Part shown: positions 44,771 to 53,681 of the stretch, piece after piece
How the letters are laid out: each line of letters begins with the position of its first letter
Numbering within the stretch: position 1 is the stretch's first letter
Assembly (NCBI RefSeq): GCF_014873875.1
Contig: NZ_JADBEM010000001.1
Location: 5,766,001-5,830,000, forward strand
Reading direction: 5' to 3'
DNA: 64,000 nt
From: Actinopolymorpha pittospori
GTDB lineage: Bacteria > Actinomycetota > Actinomycetes > Propionibacteriales > Actinopolymorphaceae
Position numbers and translations under genes: made by a program
Notes under the pieces: model-generated
Database searches by the model: none
The model's input: only the letters and a program-made list of their open reading frames with translations
What the model was told of the DNA's origin: nothing

Positions 44771-45039
44771 CCCGTGCCATGAATCACGATCATTCATGCT
44801 CCAAGATCCACTTTCGATACACGGCCTTAGGGCCAAGGCCTGTTTCCGCGGACTTCCGGGCGTGACCCCGCGCGCCCCAGGTGCTCATGACCTGTTCCGC
44901 GAGCTCACGCTGTGCACGTACAACCCAGCTGTGAACGGACGATTCCTTTTCGGCCGGCGGCGGTCTTCATTGTCGAAGGCTTCGCGGCGCACCGATGTCG
45001 TCGTCGCGAGGCGAGATGCCTGAGCGAGGAGACACGACG

Positions 45040-45969
45040 ATGCCGAGCAAGCAGTCCGAAGCGGTCAGGCGGCACTGGGCGGCAGCCCGGCTGGCCATGG
45101 TGCGGCCGGATGCCGAGCAGCCTGACGACGAGTCCTGGGGGAACCTGACGGCCGAACCGCGCGAGGTGGACTACCTCGAGACCTCCGTCGAGACCTACCT
45201 CGAGACCTCCGTTGACGCCGACGAGCGCGCTCTGCCCGCGATGTGGGCAGTGCCGAAACACAGCACCGAGGATCGGGTGCTGCTGTGCATGCACGGCGGC
45301 GGGTACATCAGTGGCTCCATGTACACCCACCGCAAGATGTTCGCTCACCTCGCCAAGGCGACCGGGGCGCGGGCGCTGATCTTCGACTACCGCCTCGCAC
45401 CCGAACACACCCACCCGACCCAGGTGGACGACGCGACCGCGGCCTACCAGTGGCTGCTCGCGCAGGGGATCAGCGCCGACCACATCGCCCTCGCCGGCGA
45501 CTCCGCCGGCGGCGGACTGGCGATCAGCGCCCAGCTGCGCGCCCGGGAACGCGGCCTGCCGCTGCCGGCCGCGGCGATGCTGTTCTCGCCCTGGGTCGAC
45601 CCGGAGGCCACCGGAGAGTCGTACGGAACCAACCGGGACCGGGACCCCTTCTTCTACCAGGAGTCCGTCCGCCTGTTCGCCGGCATGTTCCTGGGCGAGG
45701 GCGGCGATCCCCGCGATCCGTTGGCCAACCCGCTGTTCGCCGACCTCTCCGGCCTCGGACCGATCTACATCCAGGTGGGTGGGGACGAGACACTGCTCAG
45801 TGACGCGCGTCGGCTGGACGAGCACGCCCGAAAGGCCGGGGTCGACGTCCGGCTCGACGTCTTCCCGGACATGCCGCACACCTTCCAGATGGCCGCCGGT
45901 CGAGCGCCGGAGGCCGACATGGCGGTGCGGGCCATGGCCGAGTGGGTACGACCGAAGCTTCACCTGTGA
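45040..45969 (+). CDS. Alpha/beta hydrolase, hormone-sensitive lipase type
   Basis: Esterase or lipase of family IV, 309 residues from ATG 45040 (GAGGAGA upstream). The oxyanion motif HGGG is at residues 85-88, the nucleophile Ser155 lies in GDSAGG, and Asp249 (GGDETLL) and His280 (PHTF) complete the triad. A 24-bp in-frame tandem duplication gives YLETSVET YLETSVDA at residues 45-60, where relatives have a single copy. It precedes the sigma factor gene by 56 bases. Substrate unknown; short-chain acyl esters are typical. Confidence 0.9.
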   Translation: MPSKQSEAVRRHWAAARLAMVRPDAEQPDDESWGNLTAEPREVDYLETSVETYLETSVDADERALPAMWAVPKHSTEDRVLLCMHGGGYISGSMYTHRKMFAHLAKATGARALIFDYRLAPEHTHPTQVDDATAAYQWLLAQGISADHIALAGDSAGGGLAISAQLRARERGLPLPAAAMLFSPWVDPEATGESYGTNRDRDPFFYQESVRLFAGMFLGEGGDPRDPLANPLFADLSGLGPIYIQVGGDETLLSDARRLDEHARKAGVDVRLDVFPDMPHTFQMAAGRAPEADMAVRAMAEWVRPKLHL

Positions 45970-46025
45970 CTCGTTTCACTGCCAGAGGCGGAGGGGTGCC
46001 GGAGTGTGAAGGAAGGGACGTGGTG

Positions 46026-47060
46026 ATGGAGGCAAGGCAGGGCGCCGGCGACGAGGGCGAGTTCAGCAGCGACGAGTTCGCCCGCCGCGCCGAGCAGTTC
46101 CGGCGTGAGTTGCTGGCGCACTGCTACCGGATGCTCGGTTCGGCGGACGAGGCCGAGGATCTCGTGCAGGAGACCTTCCTGCGGGCGTGGCGGTCGTACG
46201 GCACCTTCCAGGGCAGGTCGTCCTTGCGGGTCTGGCTGTACCGCATTGCCACCAACGCCTGCCTGACCGCTCTCGAGCACCGCGGACGGCGGGCGTTGCC
46301 CTCCGGTCTGGGCGGTCCCAGCGGCGACCCGGACGCCCCGCCCAGTCCGGCCGGGCCCGACGTGGCGTGGGTGCAGCCGATCGCCGACGCGCTGCTGACC
46401 CCGGAATCGGAGGACCCCGCGACGATCGTGACCGCACGGGAGAGCCTGCGGCTCGCGCTCATCGCCAGCCTGCAGTACCTGCCTCCGCGGCAGCGGGCCG
46501 TTCTCATCCTGCGCGAGGTGCTCGGCTTTCCCGCCACCGAGGTCGCAACCCTGCTCGACACCACGCCGGCAGCCGTCAAGAGCGCGCTGCAGCGTGCCCG
46601 CGCCCGCCTCGACCAGGCGGCCCCGGTACGCGAGCAGCTCAGCAAGCCGACCGAGCCGCGCGCCCGCGCACTGCTCGACGACTACATCGCCGGCTTCGAG
46701 AACGCCGACACGGCAGCCCTGGAACGCGCGCTGCGCACCGACGCCGCGATCGAACTGGTCGGCACCCGCACCTGGTTCGCCGGCCGCGCCACCTGCCTGC
46801 GCTTCCTCACCCAGGTGATCGGGCGTCCGGGGGACTGGCGGATGATCCCTGTCTCCGCCAACGGACAGCCCGCCGTGGGCGCCTACCACCGCGACGGCGA
46901 CGGGATCCACCGAGCGTTCGGGCTGGGCGTGCTCACCGTTACCGACGCCGGTATCGCCCGCGTCATCGTCTTCGGCGGCGGCCCTGATCTGGTCGCCAGG
47001 TTCGGCCTCCCACCGGTCCACCAGGGTGCCGGCGCTCCGTCCTTTCCCCGAACGACCTGA
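46026..47060 (+). CDS. ECF sigma factor with C-terminal SnoaL-like domain (SigX5/TIGR02960 type)
   Basis: RNA polymerase sigma factor of 344 residues. Region 2 reads LLAHCYRMLGSADEAEDLVQ and LYRIATNACLTALE; region 4 LPPRQRAVLILREVLGFPAT with DTTPAAVKSALQRARA. After residue 215 comes an extra domain (LLDDYIAGFENADTAALERAL, WFAGRATCLRFLTQVIG), an NTF2/SnoaL-like fold that in such factors replaces an anti-sigma factor as regulator. ATG 46026 follows AAGGAAGGG. No anti-sigma gene is adjacent. It could control the neighbouring esterase or oxygenase. Confidence 0.88.
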   Translation: MEARQGAGDEGEFSSDEFARRAEQFRRELLAHCYRMLGSADEAEDLVQETFLRAWRSYGTFQGRSSLRVWLYRIATNACLTALEHRGRRALPSGLGGPSGDPDAPPSPAGPDVAWVQPIADALLTPESEDPATIVTARESLRLALIASLQYLPPRQRAVLILREVLGFPATEVATLLDTTPAAVKSALQRARARLDQAAPVREQLSKPTEPRARALLDDYIAGFENADTAALERALRTDAAIELVGTRTWFAGRATCLRFLTQVIGRPGDWRMIPVSANGQPAVGAYHRDGDGIHRAFGLGVLTVTDAGIARVIVFGGGPDLVARFGLPPVHQGAGAPSFPRTT

Positions 47061-47204
47061 GGCGAGTGCAAGGGGTCGTTGACAACCCTCGGCGCCGCTT
47101 CCGGCGGAGGTGCGGCCAGTCACCCGGGACTGTCCGGAATCCACCCGGGTGACTGGTACCGACTCGTGGCTGAGCCGCCGGGCCTGGGGAGGTACCGTCA
47201 GGAC

Positions 47205-47999
47205 ATGGCAGCGCGCGCACGCAAGGACACCGGGTTGTTCGGGCCCGGTTCGGTCACCTGGCGGGTCCACGGCGAGCACGTGATGTGGGTGGCCGGTGTG
47301 CGGGCGTTGTACCTGCAGTCGCTGCACCCGCGGGTGATGCGTGGCACCTTCCAGAACTCCGCGTTGTTCGACCGCAAGAAGGCCTGGGCCCGGTTTCTGC
47401 GGACGACGGAGTTCGTCTCGATCCGGACCTTCGGCACCACGGCGCAGGTCGAGCGGGCCGGTGCCCGGGTGCGGGCGATCCACGCGAGCCTCACCGGCTA
47501 CGACCCGGACACCGACGAGACCTTCCGTCTCGATGATCCGGAAGGCCTGCTCTGGGTGCACTGCGGGGAGATCGACTCCTACGTCGACATCGCGCGGCGG
47601 TCGGGAATCCTGAGCAACGACAAGGATGCCGACACCTATGTCGCGGAGAGCCGCCGCGCCGCCGAAGTTGTTGGCATCCCCTACTCCGACGCGCCCGCCT
47701 CCCGGGCCGACCTCGCGGACTACTTCGCGAGGATGCGGCCGAGGCTGTACGCGTGCCGGGAAGCCAGGCAGGGTGTGCTCAGCTCGTTCAACCCGCCGTT
47801 CCCGCTACGGCTCGCACCACTTCGGCTCGCGGTGCCCACGCTCAACTTCCTGGCGTTCTGTGCGCTTCCGCGATGGGCCCGGCGGATGTATGGCATTCCG
47901 ACATTTCCGACCACCGAGCTCACCGTCACGCTCAGCCTGCGCAGCATCCAGCAGGCGAGTGCCCTGCTGCCGCGCCCCGCGATCCCCGCGCAGGTGTGA
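47205..47999 (+). CDS. Oxygenase MpaB-family protein (DUF2236)
   Basis: Protein of 264 residues from ATG 47205 (GGGGAGG 12 bases upstream); the frame is open from TTG 47079. Family landmarks are GLFGPGSVTWRVHGEHVMWV, LYLQSLHPRVM, LRTTEFVSIRTFGT and LLWVHCGEIDSYVDIAR. MpaB in fungi cleaves a prenyl side chain; related latex-clearing proteins are b-type cytochromes. Bacterial DUF2236 members mostly lack assigned substrates. It lies 144 bases (18 from the TTG) after the sigma factor gene. Confidence 0.82.
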   Translation: MAARARKDTGLFGPGSVTWRVHGEHVMWVAGVRALYLQSLHPRVMRGTFQNSALFDRKKAWARFLRTTEFVSIRTFGTTAQVERAGARVRAIHASLTGYDPDTDETFRLDDPEGLLWVHCGEIDSYVDIARRSGILSNDKDADTYVAESRRAAEVVGIPYSDAPASRADLADYFARMRPRLYACREARQGVLSSFNPPFPLRLAPLRLAVPTLNFLAFCALPRWARRMYGIPTFPTTELTVTLSLRSIQQASALLPRPAIPAQV

Positions 48000-48155
48000 C
48001 TTTCTCCCGTTCGAGACGGTTCGGACCCGCACGTGGTGCGAGGTGTGTCGCAAGGCGCCCGGACGACCGCCGCCGCGACATAGCCTCGAACCAGGAAGTC
48101 GTGCACGGAGCGCGCTGGGGGTTCGCACTGGGGCAGGGGTAGGAGGTCGTCCCGG

Positions 48156-50885
48156 ATGTTCATTTACGACTTTGCCCAAGGAAACAAGGACATGCGGGAC
48201 CTTCTCGGTGGGAAGGGCGCCAACCTCGCCGAGATGACCAACCTAGGGTTGCCGGTCCCGCCCGGTTTCACGATCACGACCGAGGCGTGCCGCACCTATC
48301 TCGAGACCGGCCGCGAGCCCGCCGAACTCCACGACGAGGTCACGGCCCACCTGACGGGCGTGGAGAAGGCGCGCGGAAAGACCCTCGGCGACCCGGGTGA
48401 CCCGCTACTCGTCTCCGTCCGTTCCGGCGCGAAGTTCTCCATGCCCGGGATGATGGACACGGTCCTCAACATCGGCCTGACGGACCAGTCCGTTCGCGGG
48501 CTCGCCGAGCAGGCCGGCGACGAACGCTTCGCCTGGGACTCCTACCGCCGGCTGCTGCAGATGTTCGGCCGTACCGTGCTCGGTATCGACGGCGCCCACT
48601 TCGACGAGGCACTGGAGGACGTCAAGCGCGACCGGGGCGCCGAACATGACGTGGACCTGGACGCCGATGCGCTCCGCGGGCTCGTGAGGACGTACAAGTC
48701 CATCGTCTCGGAGGAGAGCGGGCGGGACTTCCCGCAGGATCCGCGCGAGCAACTCGACGCCGCGGTCCGCGCCGTGTTCGACAGCTGGAACGCTCCCCGG
48801 GCCGAGACCTACCGGCGCCAGGAACGTATCCCCGCCGACCTCGGTACGGCCGTCAACGTGGTCGCGATGGTCTTCGGCAACCTCGGGCCCGACTCCGGTA
48901 CCGGTGTGGCGTTCACCCGTGATCCGGCCTCCGGCGCCCGCGGGATCTACGGGGACTACCTGGCCAACGCGCAGGGCGAGGACGTGGTGGCGGGCATCCG
49001 CAACACCGTTCCGCTCGCCGACCTCGGCCAGCACAACAAGGAGGCCTACGCCCAACTGCTCGACATCATGGCGACCCTCGAGGGGCACTACCGGGACCTG
49101 TGTGACATCGAGTTCACCATCGAGCGTGGCCGGCTGTGGATGCTGCAGACCCGGGTGGGCAAGCGCACCGCCGCCGCGGCGTTCCGGATCGCCGTCCAAC
49201 TCGTCGACGAGGGGCTGGTCGAGGAGGACGAGGCACTCGCCCGGGTCGACGGGCACCAACTGGCGCAGCTGATGTTCCCCCGCTTCGACGAGCGGGCGCA
49301 ACGGACGCCGATCGCGAAGGGTATGAACGCCTCGCCCGGCGCCGCCGTGGGCCGCGCGGTCTTCGACACCGGCACCGCCGTCGACTGGGCCCAGAACGCG
49401 CACGAGCAGGTGATCCTGGTCCGTCGGGAGACGACGCCGGACGACCTCGACGGGATGATCGCGGCGCGCGGAATTCTCACCAGCAGGGGCGGCAAGACCT
49501 CCCACGCCGCCGTCGTGGCGCGGGGGATGGGCAAGACCTGCGTGTGCGGTGCGGAGGAACTCGACATCGACCTCGGCCACGGACTCTTCACCGCGCCCGG
49601 TGGCGTCGAGGTCCGCGAAGGTGACGTGATCTCGATCGACGGCTCCTCCGGTGAGGTCTTCCTCGGCGAGGTTCCGGTGGTCGACTCGCCCGTCGTCCGC
49701 TACTTCGAGGGCGAACTCGACCCGGACGCGGCCGCCGCCGACGAACTGGTGGGTGCCGTCCACCGGTTGATGACGGTGGCCGACGACCGGCGGCGGATGG
49801 GTGTCCGCGCGAACGCCGACATGCCCGAGGACGCGGCGCGGGCCCGTTCGATGGGCGCGGCCGGCATCGGGCTGTGCCGGACCGAGCACATGTTCCTCGG
49901 GGACCGCCGACGCTACGTCGAACGGCTGATCCTCGCCGAGGGGGAACGGGAACGCGAGGAGGCGCTCGAGGCGCTCCTGCCCCTCCAGCGCGACGACTTC
50001 GTGCAGATCCTGGCGGCGATGGACGGCCTGCCCGTCACGGTCCGGCTGCTCGACCCGCCGCTGCACGAGTTCCTGCCCGACCTGACCGAACTGTCGGTCC
50101 GGGTCGCGCTCGCGCGCGAGCGGGGCAAGGAGGACAGCGGCGACCTCCGCCTGCTGCAGGCCGTCCGCCGGCTGCACGAGCAGAACCCGATGCTGGGGCT
50201 GCGTGGCGTACGCCTGGCCCTGGTCGTACCTGGTCTGGCCACCATGCAGGTGCGGGCGATCGCCGAGGCCGCGGCCATCCGGGCCGACGCGGGCGGCGAC
50301 CCGCGGGTCGAGGTGATGATCCCGTTGGTCGGCGCGGTCCAGGAACTCGAACTCAGCCGCGAGGACGCCGAACGCACGATCGCGGAGGTCCGGCAGCGTA
50401 CGGGCTTCAGCGCACCGATCCCGATCGGGACGATGGTCGAGCTACCCCGTGCCGCGTTGACCGCGGGGGACATCGCGCAGGTCGCGGAGTTCTTCTCCTT
50501 CGGCACCAACGACCTGACCCAGACCACGTGGGGTTTCTCCCGGGACGACGTGGAGGGCAGCTTCTTCTCGGCCTACCTCGAGAAGGGTGTCTTCGGCGCC
50601 TCGCCGTTCGAGTCCATCGACGTCGACGGCGTGGGCCGACTGGTCAGGATCGCGAGTGAGGAGGGCCGGGCCTCCCGTCGCGACCTCAAGCTCGGCGTGT
50701 GTGGCGAGCACGGAGGCGACCCGGAGTCGGTGCACTTCTTCCACGACGTGGGGCTCGACTACGTGTCCTGCTCGGCGTTCCGGGTGCCCGTCGCGAGGCT
50801 GGAGGCCGGTCGCGCGGCGGTGCTGGCGGAGCGGACCGCGCCCACCGGGCCCATGGACTCCGACGCGGCCAACGCGAGCCGCTGA
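48156..50885 (+). CDS. ppdK: Pyruvate, phosphate dikinase
   Basis: Cytoplasmic enzyme interconverting pyruvate and phosphoenolpyruvate with ATP and phosphate, 909 residues. N-terminal ATP-grasp domain: GGKGANLAEMTNLGLPVPPG and SVRSGAKFSMPGMMDTVLN. The phosphohistidine domain has TSRGGKTSHAAVVARGMGK with His at about residue 450. The C-terminal PEP/pyruvate barrel has GLCRTEHMF and the catalytic cysteine in LGVCGEHGG. GGAGG precedes ATG 48156. The last 20 residues are non-conserved and lie antisense to the end of the next gene. The 156-base upstream gap shows only a small CGCAC-GTG-GTGCG repeat. Confidence 0.97.
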   Translation: MFIYDFAQGNKDMRDLLGGKGANLAEMTNLGLPVPPGFTITTEACRTYLETGREPAELHDEVTAHLTGVEKARGKTLGDPGDPLLVSVRSGAKFSMPGMMDTVLNIGLTDQSVRGLAEQAGDERFAWDSYRRLLQMFGRTVLGIDGAHFDEALEDVKRDRGAEHDVDLDADALRGLVRTYKSIVSEESGRDFPQDPREQLDAAVRAVFDSWNAPRAETYRRQERIPADLGTAVNVVAMVFGNLGPDSGTGVAFTRDPASGARGIYGDYLANAQGEDVVAGIRNTVPLADLGQHNKEAYAQLLDIMATLEGHYRDLCDIEFTIERGRLWMLQTRVGKRTAAAAFRIAVQLVDEGLVEEDEALARVDGHQLAQLMFPRFDERAQRTPIAKGMNASPGAAVGRAVFDTGTAVDWAQNAHEQVILVRRETTPDDLDGMIAARGILTSRGGKTSHAAVVARGMGKTCVCGAEELDIDLGHGLFTAPGGVEVREGDVISIDGSSGEVFLGEVPVVDSPVVRYFEGELDPDAAAADELVGAVHRLMTVADDRRRMGVRANADMPEDAARARSMGAAGIGLCRTEHMFLGDRRRYVERLILAEGEREREEALEALLPLQRDDFVQILAAMDGLPVTVRLLDPPLHEFLPDLTELSVRVALARERGKEDSGDLRLLQAVRRLHEQNPMLGLRGVRLALVVPGLATMQVRAIAEAAAIRADAGGDPRVEVMIPLVGAVQELELSREDAERTIAEVRQRTGFSAPIPIGTMVELPRAALTAGDIAQVAEFFSFGTNDLTQTTWGFSRDDVEGSFFSAYLEKGVFGASPFESIDVDGVGRLVRIASEEGRASRRDLKLGVCGEHGGDPESVHFFHDVGLDYVSCSAFRVPVARLEAGRAAVLAERTAPTGPMDSDAANASR

Positions 50886-51166
50886 GCGCACACGTCGGAT
50901 CCGCTCGGGAAGACCCGGACGAGTTCGGTACGGCCGCCGTGCCCGTGGATGGCCTCGACCTCGATCAGCGCGTCGTAGACGACGACCGAACGCACGGGAC
51001 CGGCGTGCCAGGCGACCGAACACTTGCCGTTCGGATAGCGGGTGACCCACGCGACCAGGCCCGAGCCGGAGACGCCGCTCGCGTCCTCGCGCCGCATCAT
51101 CGCGTACAGTTCCGGCTTCGCGAGGAGCCCTTCCACGCCGGCTGTCTCCCCCGTCTCCACCATCAC
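50759..51166 (-). CDS. Small actinobacterial protein beside an XRE regulator
   Basis: Frame of 135 residues from GTG 51164-51166 (GGAGGGG upstream). The part that looks conserved in Actinobacteria is VAWVTRYPNGKCSVAWHAGP, then VRSVVVYDALIEVEAIHGHGG, near residues 38-82. After residue 93 the frame enters the 3' end of ppdK on the opposite strand (127-base overlap), and the tail looks unconserved. It diverges from the XRE gene. Function unknown; pairs of XRE regulators with a small partner protein are common in this phylum. Confidence 0.6.
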   Translation of the reverse strand: MMVETGETAGVEGLLAKPELYAMMRREDASGVSGSGLVAWVTRYPNGKCSVAWHAGPVRSVVVYDALIEVEAIHGHGGRTELVRVFPSGSDVCAQRLALAASESMGPVGAVRSASTAARPASSLATGTRNAEQDT

Positions 51167-51412
51167 CGCTCGCCCCTCCGTACGTCGTCGACCCCCCTGG
51201 CGTGACGCGCGGCGGCTGGGCAGAGTTCACGGTGGGCACCCAACCGCCGCGCGGCACGCATTTGAGCATTGGACACACAATGCCTGCGGGGAAGGGAGTT
51301 GGACGGGGAGATGGTAGGGGAGGGTTCGGGGATGTTTCTCGTCTTTCTCAACCTTTCCACTCCGGCACACCTAGTGGATTATGGGGGATGTCGCCCATGA
51401 GGAGGTGTCGGG

Positions 51413-52714
51413 TTGGAACCCAACAATGGGTTACGTTCCGCCAGGGAAAAGACGCTGTCCCAAGAATCCCCGGGCCACGCGATGTCCCGCCAGGAGCTCG
51501 CCGACCAGGTCAACACCTATTTGCTGCGGCACACGGGGCGCGAGTTCGGAATCGACGCCAATTACGTCGGCAAGCTCGAGAGGGGGGTGATTCGCTGGCC
51601 GCAGAAAATGTATCGCGACGCATTTCGAGCTGTTCTCGGAGCTGCGAGCGACCGAGATCTCGGCTTCTTCAATCCCCGCCGAGGCCCGAGTACCGTCACC
51701 GATGTGAATCGCCAGGACTTCATGCGGGCATCGTTGCTCGGCGTCGGCGGGCTGCTCACGCCGGCGGCCTTCGACCTGCTCCGACCGATCGAGTCGAGTC
51801 CCGTCCCGGCCAGGATCGGACGGGACGAGATCGCGCACGTGCGAGCCGCCGCGACGCTGTTCTCGCGGTGGGACCACACCTACGGCGGCGGGTTCGTGCG
51901 GGACGCCGTGGTCACTCAGCTGCGGTGGTCGGCCCGGTTGCTGCAGGCCGGTGCCTCCCAGCGCGAGCGCTTCGAACTGCACGAGGCGGTGGGTCATCTC
52001 GGTCATGTCACCGGCTTCATGGCCTTCGACGCCTACGCGTTCCACGATGCCGAACGCATCTTCAAGTTCGCCCTCGCCTGCGCTGAGGCGTCGGGCAACT
52101 GGCACCTACGGGCGAAGGTGCTGTCCTCCATGGCCCGGTTGGCGATCTGGCGCGGACACGCCGACGCCGGCATGGCCCTCACCGACCTCGCCCTGATGCG
52201 CACCGACCGCCTGCACGCCACCGAACAGGCCATGCTGCTGACCGCCCGGGCGCGGGCCCTCGCGAAGCTGGGGCGAACTCAGGAGACGCTGCGGGTCGTC
52301 GGCGCGGCCGACGAGGCGTTCGCGCGCGCCAACCCGGCCGAGAACCCACCGTGGATGGCCTACTACGACGCCGCGCAACACGCGGGTGACACCGGCCACG
52401 CGCTCTTCGACCTGGACGTGCGCGGGTACCCGACGGAGGCGAGCCGCCGTCTCGCCACCGCGGTCGCCGGGCACACCGCGCCGTTCGCCCGGTCACGCAC
52501 GATCTCCCGGATCAAGCTGGCTTCGCTGACCATGGCGACCGACGATCCGCGCGAGGCGGTGGCCATCGGTACGTACGCCCTGGACACCGCGGGGCGGCTG
52601 CGGTCCCGGCGGATGGCCGACGACCTGCGGGAGCTACACCGCTACGCGAGGCCGCACGCGATGATCCCCGAGGTCGTCGAACTGCGACACCGGCTCGCGA
52701 CACTGGTCGAGTAG
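51413..52714 (+). CDS. XRE-family regulator with TPR-like C-terminus
   Basis: Protein of 433 residues from TTG 51413, supported by GAGGAGGTG at 51399-51407. The N-terminal helix-turn-helix reads LSQESPGHAMSRQELADQVN and later DANYVGKLERGVIRWP. The rest is a helical solenoid (HEAVGHLGHVTGFMAFDAYA, ARALAKLGRTQETLRVV) of the kind seen in actinobacterial tetratricopeptide regulators. GTTGG-AAC-CCAAC at 51412-51424 is an inverted repeat across the start. The 246-base divergent gap before it has no other gene that I recognise. Confidence 0.82.
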   Translation: MEPNNGLRSAREKTLSQESPGHAMSRQELADQVNTYLLRHTGREFGIDANYVGKLERGVIRWPQKMYRDAFRAVLGAASDRDLGFFNPRRGPSTVTDVNRQDFMRASLLGVGGLLTPAAFDLLRPIESSPVPARIGRDEIAHVRAAATLFSRWDHTYGGGFVRDAVVTQLRWSARLLQAGASQRERFELHEAVGHLGHVTGFMAFDAYAFHDAERIFKFALACAEASGNWHLRAKVLSSMARLAIWRGHADAGMALTDLALMRTDRLHATEQAMLLTARARALAKLGRTQETLRVVGAADEAFARANPAENPPWMAYYDAAQHAGDTGHALFDLDVRGYPTEASRRLATAVAGHTAPFARSRTISRIKLASLTMATDDPREAVAIGTYALDTAGRLRSRRMADDLRELHRYARPHAMIPEVVELRHRLATLVE

Positions 52715-52725
52715 CCGCCGCCGGT

Positions 52726-53610
52726 CTACTCCGCCGGCGGCCACAACCGCGGGCAGGTGACCGGGTCGGTGTAGTCCGGCTGGTTCTCCGGCGTACGACG
52801 GACGTAGGTGTCGTTCGGGTGTGCGGCGAGCGTGCCGTCGGCGCGGAGGTGCTCCACGAAGCGGTTCGAACCCGGCTGCATGTGGATCGCGATCGCTCGC
52901 CGGGGCGCCGCGCTCCGGTTCGGACCGCTGCCGTGCACCATCCGGCAGTGGTGGAAGCTCATCGCACCGCGTGGGATCTCCGCGACGACGACCTTGACGT
53001 CGTGTCGCGCACGCACCGAGTCGAGGGTCGACAGGTCGGGGTTGAAGAAGTCGAGCACCACGTCGTCCTGCCAACGGTGGCTGCCGTCGACGAAGGACAC
53101 CGCACCCTCGCGTACGCCGACGTCGTGGAAGGGCACCCAGGCGGTGAGCATCTCGCTGCTCGCGGCACTACGCCAGTACTGCCGGTCGGTGTGCCAGCCG
53201 ACGTTCACCGTCCCCGACGCGGGGAGCCCTTCCTCGGCCGGCTTGTAGAGCAGCTGGTCGTGCCACAGCCGGATCTCCGGTTCGCCGTTCAGGAGAGAGG
53301 CGCAGGCTCCGACCAGCGGATGGCGCACCAGAACGGCGAGGTCGTCGACGATCAGTGACGAGTAGTCGTTCTTGCGGAGGATGTCGCCGTGTTCGGGTCG
53401 CCAGCCGGTCCGGTCCGAGCCGTCGGGGAGCGGCCGATCCGCCTCGCCCGCGTAGAAGCGCGCCATGCCGCGCTCGGCGGTGTCGAGTACCTCCGGCGGC
53501 AGGATCTGGCCGGAGATCCAGTACCCGTGCTCCTGGTAGAAGGCCACGTCCCGCGATGTCGGCAGCAGGTGGGCGTACCGCTCGAGAAGCGCCTCAGTCG
53601 TGGTGGTCAT
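52726..53610 (-). CDS. Phytanoyl-CoA dioxygenase-family protein
   Basis: Iron(II)/2-oxoglutarate oxygenase of 294 residues. The facial triad can be read as HTD in VGWHTDRQYWR and the distal His in CRMVHGSGPNR, with the Arg for 2-oxoglutarate in APRRAIAIHM. The N-terminus (DVAFYQEHGYWISGQILPPEVLD) is typical. Known members hydroxylate phytanoyl-CoA or small metabolites; the substrate here is unknown. It diverges from an AraC regulator by 71 bases, a frequent pairing. Confidence 0.88.
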   Translation of the reverse strand: MTTTTEALLERYAHLLPTSRDVAFYQEHGYWISGQILPPEVLDTAERGMARFYAGEADRPLPDGSDRTGWRPEHGDILRKNDYSSLIVDDLAVLVRHPLVGACASLLNGEPEIRLWHDQLLYKPAEEGLPASGTVNVGWHTDRQYWRSAASSEMLTAWVPFHDVGVREGAVSFVDGSHRWQDDVVLDFFNPDLSTLDSVRARHDVKVVVAEIPRGAMSFHHCRMVHGSGPNRSAAPRRAIAIHMQPGSNRFVEHLRADGTLAAHPNDTYVRRTPENQPDYTDPVTCPRLWPPAE

Positions 53611-53645
53611 GGTCGGGACGCTACGGCCGGCTCTGGTCGCGGGCG

Positions 53646-53675
53646 TTCACGTTGCGGCCGTGAAACGTACAGAAT
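53646..53675. promoter_or_regulatory. Inverted repeat and -10 box in the PhyH/AraC gap
   Basis: TTCACG (53646-53651) and CGTGAA (53659-53664) form a 6-7-6 inverted repeat midway between the two starts. TACAGAAT at 53668-53675 may be the -10 box of the AraC gene, ending 6 bases before its GTG, so the transcript may be leaderless. Confidence 0.4.
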
Positions 53676-53681
53676 CACCGG

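Larger units (their letters stand above)
42654..44825. mobile_element. IS5-like terminal repeats flanking a TetR-oxidoreductase cassette
   Basis: The left end, immediately after the IS701 copy, reads GGTCTGTTGCGAAAGTGG (42654-42671). The right end, on the opposite strand, reads TGTATCGAAAGTGG (from 44808-44821); 12 of 14 inner bases match, including CGAAAGTGG exactly. Between them lie the TetR gene, the oxidoreductase gene and an IS5-family transposase remnant oriented away from the right end. This could be an IS5 derivative carrying passenger genes or the result of IS recombination. The bases 44771-45039 beyond the remnant hold no gene that I recognise. Confidence 0.45.

Noticed and set aside
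45040..47999. A natural-product gene cluster (esterase, sigma factor, oxygenase)
   Set aside because: No synthase, carrier protein or other core biosynthetic gene is present.
52860..52880. GGTTCGAACCC resembling a tRNA T-arm
   Set aside because: It lies inside the dioxygenase coding sequence and no acceptor stem or anticodon arm can be drawn around it. A similar GGTTCGAAC near 44695 lies in the IS5 remnant.
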